Under the pieces are notes generated by a model. It had not been told where the DNA came from. It was given only the letters and a program-made list of their open reading frames with translations, and searched no databases. 17,986 nucleotides of DNA from Candidatus Kuenenbacteria bacterium GW2011_GWA2_42_15 (lineage in GTDB: Bacteria > Patescibacteriota > Patescibacteriia > UBA2196 > GWA2-42-15), in assembly GCA_000998185.1 (NCBI GenBank), contig LCCW01000022.1, positions 1 to 17,986 on the forward strand, in the 5' to 3' direction. The position numbers were made by a program, and so were the translations under genes. This document shows, one piece after another, positions 7,499-13,455 of the stretch; within the stretch, counting starts at the first letter, position 1; each line of letters begins with the position of its first letter.

Positions 7499-7964
7499 CC
7501 AAGCGGGCCATAAGCCGGATTCTGTGGTTTAAAATACTTGAATTAAGTTCTTAAACATAATGGCCATCTATCTAAACGTCCGTCATTGGACTTGCACCAG
7601 GCAGGGTTTGCCGCGATTCCGTGTCACCACGAAAAAGTGTGCGCTCTTGCCGTCCCGATGAGCTAAAGCTATCGGGATCCCGATGTCCTATAAAAATTAG
7701 TCTATAAGGATCGGGACGCATTTTCACCATTGCCTTTCCGAATTGCTTCGGAAGTGGGCTGTTTGCTTTCTGTTGCACTTTCCCTGGGTTTTGCAATTGA
7801 CCAGTAATAAATTACGATCGAAAATTTATTACCGTTCTGCTTATGCCCGGTCATTTTCACGACTGCCGCTTTATCCCGCCATTGCGGGACAGGTGTCCGG
7901 ACTTTCCTCTCCAAATCCTCAATAAAATTGAGAATCTAGAGTAGCCATCTAGACTCGCTTGGAT
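7499..7964 (-). ncRNA. rnpB: RNase P RNA (catalytic subunit)
   Basis: This is the ribozyme that cuts 5' leaders from pre-tRNAs. Conserved blocks on the minus strand include GAGGAAAGTCCGGAC (P4 5' side and J3/4), GACGGCAAGAGCGCACA, GGCAAACCC followed by GGTGCAAGTCCAA, and ACAGAATCCGGCTTA (P4 3' side) near the end. The ends are set by P1: CCAAGCG (7962-7956) pairs with CGCTTGG (7505-7499). A run of eight T follows. The length, about 466 nt, exceeds the usual 350-400, partly because P12 is expanded (7651-7718) by two stacked CCCGAT/ATCGGG hairpins. It has its own promoter. Its substrates would include the tRNA-Gln genes at 13319-13507. Confidence 0.95.
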
Positions 7965-7970
7965 AAAATA

Positions 7971-7999
7971 ATCCTACTACAAATATGGTTTTTTGTCAA
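7971..7999 (-). promoter_or_regulatory. Promoter of rnpB
   Basis: Perfect -35 TTGACA (7999-7994), 17-nt spacer, -10 TAGGAT (7976-7971, 4 of 6). The expected transcription start falls at about 7964, matching the 5' end predicted independently from helix P1. Confidence 0.75.
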
Positions 8000-8008
8000 A
8001 ACAAATCA

Positions 8009-8033
8009 CCCCCGTCTTGAAAGAAGACTGGGG
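8009..8033 (-). terminator. Possible terminator upstream of rnpB
   Basis: Minus strand: CCCCAGTCTT and AAGACGGGGG pair with one mismatch around a 5-nt loop, followed by TGATTTGTTTT. It could end transcripts from the upstream glycosylase gene just before the rnpB promoter. The T-tract is interrupted, so this is tentative. Confidence 0.4.
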
Positions 8034-8072
8034 AGCGTAACACAACATTTCGTCGGTTACTTTTGTCTCTAT

Positions 8073-8112
8073 CTGGATTGCCCCGCCCTTCGCGAAGGGC
8101 GGGGCAATGACA
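8073..8112 (-). repeat. Palindromic element copy C, 32-nt perfect palindrome
   Basis: The element starts CTGGATTG and ends CAATGACA on the plus strand. Positions 8077-8108 are a perfect palindrome centred on CGCG (arms ATTGCCCCGCCCTTCG and complement). It has the same end signature and orientation as copy B. It lies between the glycosylase stop and rnpB. Confidence 0.8.
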
Positions 8113-8139
8113 GGCGCGCCGCGTAATTCTTCCCGCTTT

Positions 8140-8763
8140 CTAATTTCTGATTACTAATTTCCTGTCCTTCCCCTCTTCCACAATCAACGCGTGCAAATCC
8201 TGATACAGCTCAAACCTCTTTGGCAAATTAGTTTCAAATAGTTTTCTTAGATATTCATAATTCAAATTGCTCGCTATTCTTCTGCCTTTGACCAGCCGTC
8301 TGGTGTATTCGTCAATCACAAACACAGGCGAATCCAAACCGTAAAGCAAAATACTGTCTGCGGTTTCCGGGCCCACTCCTTTCAACCTCAACAATTCAGC
8401 GCGCAATTCCAGCGGCTCTTGTTTCATCAATTTTCCCGCCCCCCCATTCTCCAAAACATATTTGGCCACGCCTTGGAGATACTTAGCTTTGGTTTTGTAA
8501 AATCCGCTTGGCCGGATTAATGCTGCCAGTTTTGGTAAAGCTAATGCCAAAATTAATTTCAGCGAGCATTTTTTCGCCCGCTCCAGATTGCCCATTGCTT
8601 TATTCACATTTTGCCAGTTGGTGTTTTGCGTCAAAATCGCTCCGATAATGACTTCCTCTCTGTCATGCTTGGTCTTTGGGCGCTGGCACCACAAACCCCA
8701 CTGGCCTTGTGGTCGGCCGTGTTTTTTTAGCAGTTCTTTATATAAAGCTAAAAATTGGTTCAT
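8140..8763 (-). CDS. EndoIII/HhH-GPD DNA glycosylase without Fe-S cluster (MagIII-like)
   Basis: This 207-aa base-excision repair protein has an HhH-GPD fold. Visible features are ILTQNTNWQNVNKAM (43-57, the EndoIII Gln-loop helix), the helix-hairpin-helix LRLKGVGPETADSILLYGL (125-143) and the catalytic Asp151 in VFVIDEYTRR. The position of the EndoIII catalytic Lys (GVGRKTA) is Glu133, so a lyase activity of the EndoIII type is not expected; this pattern is seen in 3-methyladenine glycosylase III-like members. The C-terminal four-cysteine Fe-S motif is absent: the protein ends HALIVEEGKDRKLVIRN. The last residues are encoded by an AT-rich CTAATTTCTGATTACTAATTTCC-type repeat (read on the plus strand), so the C-terminus may have been replaced. 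A perfect AGGAGG Shine-Dalgarno (8776-8771) precedes the ATG. Confidence 0.88.
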   Translation of the reverse strand: MNQFLALYKELLKKHGRPQGQWGLWCQRPKTKHDREEVIIGAILTQNTNWQNVNKAMGNLERAKKCSLKLILALALPKLAALIRPSGFYKTKAKYLQGVAKYVLENGGAGKLMKQEPLELRAELLRLKGVGPETADSILLYGLDSPVFVIDEYTRRLVKGRRIASNLNYEYLRKLFETNLPKRFELYQDLHALIVEEGKDRKLVIRN

Positions 8764-8770
8764 AAAAAGT

Positions 8771-8776
8771 TCCTCC
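8771..8776 (-). promoter_or_regulatory. Consensus Shine-Dalgarno of the glycosylase gene
   Basis: AGGAGG, 7 nt upstream of the ATG at 8763, is the best Shine-Dalgarno in the window. It directly abuts the palindromic element at 8777-8868. Confidence 0.75.
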
Positions 8777-8868
8777 TGTCATCCCTGCCTGCCGCCTGCC
8801 TGCCGGTAGGCAGGGCAGGCGGGCTCGGACTTGCCTGCCCGCCGAATTGGAGGGATCCGAGGATCCAG
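8777..8868 (+). repeat. Palindromic element copy D, expanded
   Basis: It starts TGTCATCCCTGCC and ends GAGGATCCAG, the same ends as copy A. The interior is enlarged with CCTGCC/GGCAGG repeats (around CTGCCGGTAGGCAG, 8800-8813, and again TTGCCTGCCCGCC at 8831-8843), so it can form several competing hairpins. It fills most of the spacer between the permease and glycosylase genes. Confidence 0.75.
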
Positions 8869-8933
8869 TTATTCCACCAGCTGGCTGATCATTTTTTATT
8901 TTAACAATTCTGGTCTTCATCGCCTTATTTACT

Positions 8934-10100
8934 CTAAAGCTTGCTGGCGTGCGATACGCCGGCCGGCCCGGCCGGTTGCCAACCTTCATAAACAATTCCG
9001 GCCAAAAGCGCCATGATTAAAACAGTTGCGATGATTTTGGCCGGCCGTTTTTTACTAGGCACGGCTTTATTGTACATTAAAATTATAACAATGCCATCCA
9101 CTGCGAGCATAATCGCGCCGACAAAAGAAATTATTTTTATAAAATCGTTCAAGCCCACAAAATAAAACCCGACCGGCAAAATTGCCGCCAAAAACCAAGC
9201 GGTTAAACCCGCCATTTTCACATCATAAATTAAAACCCTTTTTAAAGCCAAAGACAAACTGACATGCGAGGTAAAAGTGGTAATGATGCCAAGCATTAAA
9301 AGCAAGGCGCCCATCTCCGCGCCGAAAATTTCATTCAAACCGCTTAAAGCCGACTCGGTCGTTTTTGCGCCGGTCAAGCCGACCACAAGAGCGATAAAAA
9401 CAAAATAAACCGCAACTGCGGATATAATGGAGCAAACAATCACCAGGCGCAATTGTTTTTTATTCCGACCAAGAATGTCCCTGACTTCAGGCAAAGCCGA
9501 CGCTCCCCAAAGTGAGAATAAAACCGCGCCATAAGGCAAAAACAAATTACGGCCGTTGTCGGCGCTTATGGCCAGATTATTGAAATCAAGATGTCCGATG
9601 GCTTTGACAAGAATAAGAATTAAAACCAAAATCAAGGCGAATATGCCTGCCACTTCCAGCCGGGCAATGGCTTTGGCGCCAAGCCAGACGAGCATGGCGC
9701 CCAAAAAACAGTAAATAATGGCATAGCTTGCTTGACCGCCACCCAAATAATGGTCTAGAAGCGTATATAGAAATTCGCTTCCCACAACAAGATAAGCCAC
9801 TATCGCTCCAAATAGTCCACCAATATTGGAGATCAAAGCCAGTTTTGACCAGCTATTGCCCAGATAAATTTTGGCCATGCCGGACAAACGATGGTGGCCT
9901 TTTGTTTTTGTCTGTACTTCGCCCCAGAAAATATGGATCACAGCCACAACCGCGCCCAAAAGCAGAAAATAGGCCAGCACTATGGGAAATCCAATTCGAA
10001 CCGTGATAAAGGGTAAAGAAAAAATCCCCACGCCGATAATCGTGCCCGTCAGCATGGCATAGCCGTATAAAAAATTTTTTGATTTGTGCCAAAACGCCAT
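8934..10100 (-). CDS. Amino-acid permease, AAAP / tryptophan-tyrosine permease-like
   Basis: A 388-aa integral membrane protein with about 11 hydrophobic helices. The N-terminal pattern GYAMLTGTIIGVGIFSLPF (about 14-32) is the signature unwound first helix of amino-acid/polyamine/organocation-fold transporters and resembles the aromatic amino-acid permease family. It is likely a proton- or sodium-coupled uptake carrier, useful to an organism with reduced biosynthesis; the substrate cannot be read. The last ~15 residues (QPAGPAGVSHASKL) are encoded by a GC-rich palindrome (about 8945-8980), so the tail may derive from a repeat. It lies 39 nt after the PEBP gene and is probably the last full gene of the operon that begins with the GyrI-like gene. 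No Shine-Dalgarno is seen. Confidence 0.85.
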   Translation of the reverse strand: MAFWHKSKNFLYGYAMLTGTIIGVGIFSLPFITVRIGFPIVLAYFLLLGAVVAVIHIFWGEVQTKTKGHHRLSGMAKIYLGNSWSKLALISNIGGLFGAIVAYLVVGSEFLYTLLDHYLGGGQASYAIIYCFLGAMLVWLGAKAIARLEVAGIFALILVLILILVKAIGHLDFNNLAISADNGRNLFLPYGAVLFSLWGASALPEVRDILGRNKKQLRLVIVCSIISAVAVYFVFIALVVGLTGAKTTESALSGLNEIFGAEMGALLLMLGIITTFTSHVSLSLALKRVLIYDVKMAGLTAWFLAAILPVGFYFVGLNDFIKIISFVGAIMLAVDGIVIILMYNKAVPSKKRPAKIIATVLIMALLAGIVYEGWQPAGPAGVSHASKL

Positions 10101-10139
10101 AGTAAAATTTATGTTCTGTTTTTATTAATGTTAAAAATT

Positions 10140-10583
10140 TCACCTTTTCACTTCCACTAACCCAACCAACTCTGTCTTAGCCGCAATATGGCCTTGCATC
10201 GCCGCTTCCAAATCTTTCTTGCGATTGCTCGCTCTCAAATCCAACATGCTGTCCAAGGCGTAAAGCTTAAAAAAATAGCGGTGCGTGCCACTAGGCGGAC
10301 ACGGCCCGCCCCAACCGGGCTTGCCAAAATCAGCGGTACCCTGGCTTGCTCCTTCAGGCACACTGTCCGCCGTGATTGTTTTGGTCTTTGGCGCGATATT
10401 CCACACCAGCCAATGCACCCAGTCCCCGGCTGGCGCGTCAGGATCGTCAACGATCAAAGCCAGGCTTTTCGCCTCGGCCGGCACAGCGCTTATTTCCAAA
10501 TTTGGATTAACATCTTCGCCTCGGCAAGTGAATTTGTCCGGAATAAAATCATTGTTTTTAAAATCTTGACTTGTTAATTGCAT
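10140..10583 (-). CDS. PEBP family protein, YbhB/YbcL type (Raf kinase inhibitor-like)
   Basis: A 147-aa cytoplasmic protein of the phosphatidylethanolamine-binding fold. Recognisable motifs are TCRGEDVNPNLE (19-30), the anion-site motif DDPDAPAGDWVHWLVWNI (about 46-63) and the second ligand motif GWGGPCPPSGTHRYFFKLYALD (about 90-111). Length and motifs match bacterial YbhB/YbcL, whose cellular role is poorly known. There is no signal peptide. The start codon lies inside the end of the upstream kinase gene (10-nt overlap), which suggests translational coupling between the two. Confidence 0.93.
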   Translation of the reverse strand: MQLTSQDFKNNDFIPDKFTCRGEDVNPNLEISAVPAEAKSLALIVDDPDAPAGDWVHWLVWNIAPKTKTITADSVPEGASQGTADFGKPGWGGPCPPSGTHRYFFKLYALDSMLDLRASNRKKDLEAAMQGHIAAKTELVGLVEVKR

Positions 10584-11071
10584 AAGTGCTGCGTTATTTT
10601 TTCTAAAACAATTAGCGCTGTTTGTTCTGGCGCTTGGCTGCTATTATCAATAATTTCTCCGAATTCCGGTTTATTAATTCCAATCTGATAATGATGTTTG
10701 ATTCTCTCTTTTTCCCAATCTGTTAGTTTTCTCTCGCCTCTATTCTTCAAAACTATTTCTAGCTTCGGGTTAAGAGTAAAAAAATAGATTTGCTGGTTTG
10801 CGTCTTTTAAGTTTTCAATTAAAAATTTATAATTCTTTTTTAATAACGGATACGGCACAATCACATCTATGCCGTGCTTAACAAAATTCTTAATTACCGC
10901 GGCAGCGTTTTCCAAATTAAGCCCAATGGCTTCTTCAATCGGAATCCATTTCTCCACGAACGCATGCAGAGAATCAATTTCAACCAAAGCGGAATTTTCC
11001 AGCCGCTCGTGTAATATTTTGGCAATTGTCGTCTTGCCGGAATTGATTGAACCGCTAATAAAAATAATCAT
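10574..11071 (-). CDS. P-loop nucleotide kinase-like protein (AAA_33/shikimate-kinase-like)
   Basis: A 165-aa single-domain P-loop NTPase. The Walker A GSINSGKTT is at residues 7-15, followed by IAKILHERL and a VEIDSLH strand (Asp33) where small kinases place the substrate-binding or Walker B-like acid. An ERKLTDWEKERIKHHY stretch (about 113-128) is rich in Arg/Lys like the LID of small-molecule kinases. The substrate is unknown; candidates are a metabolite kinase or a chloramphenicol-phosphotransferase/zeta-like kinase. No antitoxin neighbour is visible. It lies 21 nt after the permease gene and overlaps the PEBP start, so it belongs to the same operon. Confidence 0.75.
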   Translation of the reverse strand: MIIFISGSINSGKTTIAKILHERLENSALVEIDSLHAFVEKWIPIEEAIGLNLENAAAVIKNFVKHGIDVIVPYPLLKKNYKFLIENLKDANQQIYFFTLNPKLEIVLKNRGERKLTDWEKERIKHHYQIGINKPEFGEIIDNSSQAPEQTALIVLEKITQHLCN

Positions 11072-11092
11072 AAATCATAAAATTTTTGAATT

Positions 11093-12058
11093 TTACATCA
11101 CCCAATTAAACAGATAACCGGTGAAAATTACGCCGACGGTGAGAATGGCGATATAGACGGACAAGAGTTTTGGTTTTAACACTTTGCGCAAGATGATCAT
11201 TTCTGGCAAAGACAAAGCCGTAATCGCCATCATAAAAGCCAAGGCTGTGCCCAACGGCAAACCTTTTTCTATGAGCGCTTTGACAATTGGAATGGTGCCG
11301 GCGGCATTGGAATACAATGGCACGCCGATAAGCACGGCCAAGGGCACGGCAAAAATATTGCCTTTGCCTGCTAAGCTTGCCAAAAAGTTTTCCGGGGCGT
11401 AGCCGTGAATAAAGGCGCCCAAAAGCACGCCAAGCAAAACATAAGGATAAATATTTTTAAATAGATTAAAAGTGTACTGCCGCGCTTCCTTTATTCTTTG
11501 CGCCAAAATTTTTGTGTCTTCCACGGCAGTGCTGCCTGCTTTAATTTTCCAGACATAATCCTCTACCCAACCTTCCAGTTTAAACTTGCCGATAATCACG
11601 CCGGTTACAACCGCGATTACGACGCCGGAAACCACATAAATCAAAGCGATTTTCCAGCCGAACAATCCCAAAAGTAGAACGGCGGCAACCTCATTAACCA
11701 TTGGTGCGGATACTAGATAGGAAAAAGTAACGCCCAATGGCACGCCGCTTTCCACAAAGCCGATAAAGAGAGGCACGGCCGAACAGGAACAAAAAGGCGT
11801 GACAATGCCAATCATGGCCGCCAAAATATTACCAACAAATTCAAAACGATTAGCTAAAACTTTTTTGACTTTTTCCGGCGGCAAATAGGAACGAAGAAAG
11901 GAAACAAAAAAAATTATCGCCACAAGCAGAATGGCGATTTTAATACTGTCAGTGATAAAAAAAATTAAAGCTTCCCCGAAAATTGAATTTTTAGCAATCC
12001 CCAAAAGCGAAAAACTCACCCAAGCAGAAAAACAATTGATTGGATAAAATATGTCCAT
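11093..12058 (-). CDS. Permease, YraQ/DUF318 (ArsP-like) family
   Basis: A 321-aa membrane protein with about 8-9 hydrophobic helices in two similar halves. The hallmark is TPFCSCSAVPLFIGF (87-101) with Cys90 and Cys92 in a helix break, followed by ESGVPLG and SYLVSAPMVNEVA (113-125); the second half repeats the pattern near GVPLYSNAAGTIPIV. This signature identifies the predicted permease family that includes the methylarsenite exporter ArsP. It follows the thioredoxin-like gene by only 2 nt. Permease plus small CPTC thioredoxin is a recurrent bacterial and archaeal pair, so export of a thiol-reactive compound (arsenical or metal) is a reasonable inference, but the substrate is not shown. 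No ArsR-type regulator is present. Confidence 0.9.
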   Translation of the reverse strand: MDIFYPINCFSAWVSFSLLGIAKNSIFGEALIFFITDSIKIAILLVAIIFFVSFLRSYLPPEKVKKVLANRFEFVGNILAAMIGIVTPFCSCSAVPLFIGFVESGVPLGVTFSYLVSAPMVNEVAAVLLLGLFGWKIALIYVVSGVVIAVVTGVIIGKFKLEGWVEDYVWKIKAGSTAVEDTKILAQRIKEARQYTFNLFKNIYPYVLLGVLLGAFIHGYAPENFLASLAGKGNIFAVPLAVLIGVPLYSNAAGTIPIVKALIEKGLPLGTALAFMMAITALSLPEMIILRKVLKPKLLSVYIAILTVGVIFTGYLFNWVM

Positions 12059-12060
12059 AA

Positions 12061-12303
12061 TTACATGTTGTGTCTGGCAATTATCTCTTTTAATTCCTCT
12101 GTGCTCGGAACGCGTCCAGCTACAGCGATCTCATTGTCAATTACAAGCGCCGGGCTTCGCAGCAAACCCATCTCCACTATTTCAGCGACATCAGTAATGT
12201 GTTTAACTTCAAAATTCAAACCATTCTCCAAAACCGCTTGTTTGGTCATTTCATATAATTTCTTACAAGTCGGACAACCCGAACCAAAAACTTGGATTTC
12301 CAT
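12061..12303 (-). CDS. Small thioredoxin-fold protein (redox-active disulfide protein 2)
   Basis: An 80-aa minimal thioredoxin-like protein. The active site is CPTC (Cys10-Cys13) in the GSGCPTCKKL context, with the cis-proline region SPALVIDNEIAVAGRVPS (about 50-67). Length and pattern match the MTH895/TM0996-type family often annotated redox-active disulfide protein 2. It is probably a cytoplasmic thiol-disulfide carrier for the adjacent permease or the GyrI-like protein. The gene is 5 nt after the GyrI-like gene and 2 nt before the permease, so the three are surely co-transcribed. No Shine-Dalgarno. Confidence 0.93.
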   Translation of the reverse strand: MEIQVFGSGCPTCKKLYEMTKQAVLENGLNFEVKHITDVAEIVEMGLLRSPALVIDNEIAVAGRVPSTEELKEIIARHNM

Positions 12304-12308
12304 ATTTT

Positions 12309-12818
12309 TTAATCAATCTGTCCAAACAACACCACATAATTTTTCCCGTAAACCTTGGCGCATTTGGGGCAGGTGGTGTAGGAAAAATATAATTTTTTCA
12401 TTGTCTTGCCTTTGGCTTGAACATATTCTGTCATTTCCTTGGCCCACTGGCCGGCATTTTTATAAGGCCCTTTAAAAACTTTGGTTAAAAAAGTGCCGGA
12501 GATGGTCGCCATTTTCGCGCCCGGCACATCTTTAACCACATCAATGTAAATATCCGCGCCCCATAAAGATTTTTCATCAGTCAGCATGAGTTGATAAGGC
12601 GCTTTGGCTTGCGCTTGTTCAATCAACTTCATGCTTTTAATAATTTTCGCGCCCATATTGAGTGGGATATGGAAAAAGCTCGTCACCTGGTCTTTGACAA
12701 AAATTTTATCTTGCCAAATGATTTCTTTGACTTGCCCCGCGCCTGTTGCGGGGTCCTGCCACGGTGTCGGGTCAAACGGTTCGCAGCAGCCTGTGGATTT
12801 GTTTGTTTCGTTGGACAT
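12309..12818 (-). CDS. GyrI-like small-molecule-binding protein with paired Cys motifs
   Basis: A 169-aa soluble protein. It resembles a family (recalled, not searched) with N-terminal CCxPFDPxPW and C-terminal TTCPKCAKxYGKNYVV motifs around a GyrI/effector-binding-like core (GTFLTKVFKGPYKN, 109-122). Here the cysteines are Cys11-Cys12 and Cys150/Cys153. They could bind a metal or form a redox disulfide, which fits its place at the head of an operon with a CPTC thioredoxin and a YraQ/ArsP permease. Some homologues are labelled 'hydrolase' without biochemical support. The start at 12818 has no Shine-Dalgarno; the spacer to the upstream gene is 45 nt with no convincing promoter, so transcription may come from the promoter at 13255. 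Confidence 0.8.
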   Translation of the reverse strand: MSNETNKSTGCCEPFDPTPWQDPATGAGQVKEIIWQDKIFVKDQVTSFFHIPLNMGAKIIKSMKLIEQAQAKAPYQLMLTDEKSLWGADIYIDVVKDVPGAKMATISGTFLTKVFKGPYKNAGQWAKEMTEYVQAKGKTMKKLYFSYTTCPKCAKVYGKNYVVLFGQID

Positions 12819-12863
12819 AAGATTAGTGTTAGTTGATTATTTAGAATTATTTTTTTAAAGCAA

Positions 12864-13226
12864 TTACTCCATCGTCCTGGCCAGAAAAAACATCAATCCT
12901 AAAAGTAATATAGTCGTGCTGATGGCTGAAAAAATTATCAAAACCTTCTTATCGCCCATTGTCCGTTCGCCTTTATTTTTTCCGATCAGCGGCACGAAAA
13001 TGGCCAGCCAAATCGGCACGAACGGAGAAAAAGACGAACCGAAAGTTTCTTGTCCGCCATTATTGCTTGGACTGCCCATCACGAAAAAAACCGCCACGCC
13101 GACCGTCAATAAAAAACCCATTACCGCGGCCAATTGTTTGGTCGTCTTGCTTATCGCCGATCGCGCCCCAGCTAATTCTTGTACCGGCTGCTCTTGATTA
13201 TTTATTTGCGTATTATTGTTGTCCAT
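12864..13226 (-). CDS. Small membrane protein, three predicted helices, function unknown
   Basis: A 120-aa protein with a hydrophilic Asn/Gln-rich N-terminus (NNNTQINNQEQPVQE), then hydrophobic segments at about 33-51, 68-83 and 94-116. A Gly/Ser/Asn-rich loop (SPSNNGGQETFGSSFS) lies between the first two. The second and third are linked by a basic loop, IGKNKGERTMGDKK. No family recognised. It has its own extended -10 promoter directly after the tRNA terminator and precedes the GyrI-like gene by 45 nt, so it may lead that operon. Confidence 0.75.
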   Translation of the reverse strand: MDNNNTQINNQEQPVQELAGARSAISKTTKQLAAVMGFLLTVGVAVFFVMGSPSNNGGQETFGSSFSPFVPIWLAIFVPLIGKNKGERTMGDKKVLIIFSAISTTILLLGLMFFLARTME

Positions 13227-13254
13227 AATTTTCTGATTAAATTGCTCTGTTTTA

Positions 13255-13263
13255 ATTATACCA
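13255..13263 (-). promoter_or_regulatory. Extended -10 promoter of the 13226 gene
   Basis: Minus strand TGGTATAAT: a perfect TATAAT (13260-13255) with the TGn extension. No good -35. It begins right after the T-tract of the tRNA terminator, so transcription stops and restarts within about 30 nt. The ATG is about 30 nt downstream. Confidence 0.55.
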
Positions 13264-13284
13264 AAAAATCGCCCTGCTGGCGAC
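13263..13284 (-). terminator. Intrinsic terminator after the tRNA-Gln locus
   Basis: Minus strand TCGCC (13283-13279), loop AGCAG, GGCGA (13273-13269), then six T (13268-13263). It is compact and convincing, and ends the transcript containing the nested tRNA genes about 35 nt after the outer tRNA 3' end. Confidence 0.75.
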
Positions 13285-13334
13285 TAAGCTGGTTTTACTC
13301 GGCGATTCTATTTCATGCCTGCGGGACCTGGATT

Positions 13335-13455
13335 CCCCGCCTGCCAGAGCCTGAGCTGGGAGACCAGGATTCGAACCTGGATTGATGGATCCAGAGTCCA
13401 TAGTCCTACCATTAGACGATCTCCCAGTTCAAGCTCCAGCAATGGCGGGCAGGGG
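13335..13455 (-). other. T-loop insert carrying the inner tRNA
   Basis: A 29-nt left arm (13455-13427) and a 21-nt right arm (13355-13335) flank the inner tRNA. They pair with each other: CCCC/GGGG, GCC/GGC, GCCA/TGGC, then GAGCTTGA/TCAGGCTC with one G-U, interrupted by a bulge, a mismatch and a 6-nt internal loop (about 19 bp in all). The insert can therefore extend the outer T-stem as a long helix with the inner cloverleaf at its tip. Confidence 0.65.
13356..13426 (-). tRNA. tRNA-Gln(CUG), complete (inner tRNA)
   Basis: The 71-nt cloverleaf reads: acceptor TGGGAGA/TCTCCCA (7 bp), D-arm GTC/GAC with 9-nt loop TAATGGTAG, anticodon stem ATGGA/TCCAT with loop CTCTGGA, variable CAAT, T-arm CCAGG-TTCGAAT-CCTGG, discriminator G. 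U1-A72, G73 and U35/G36 are glutamine identity features. The 3' CCA is not encoded (CTC follows), so a CCA-adding enzyme is needed. It shares an identical D-arm and anticodon loop with the outer tRNA, while the stems differ with full compensation, so the two are diverged duplicates. Confidence 0.95.

Noticed and set aside
7572..7925. Open frames on both strands at 7572-7925
   Set aside because: They lie within the RNase P RNA, whose conserved blocks explain the sequence.
10574..11071. Zeta-type toxin of a toxin-antitoxin pair
   Set aside because: It has a P-loop kinase fold but no antitoxin gene beside it; the neighbours are metabolic or transport genes in one operon.
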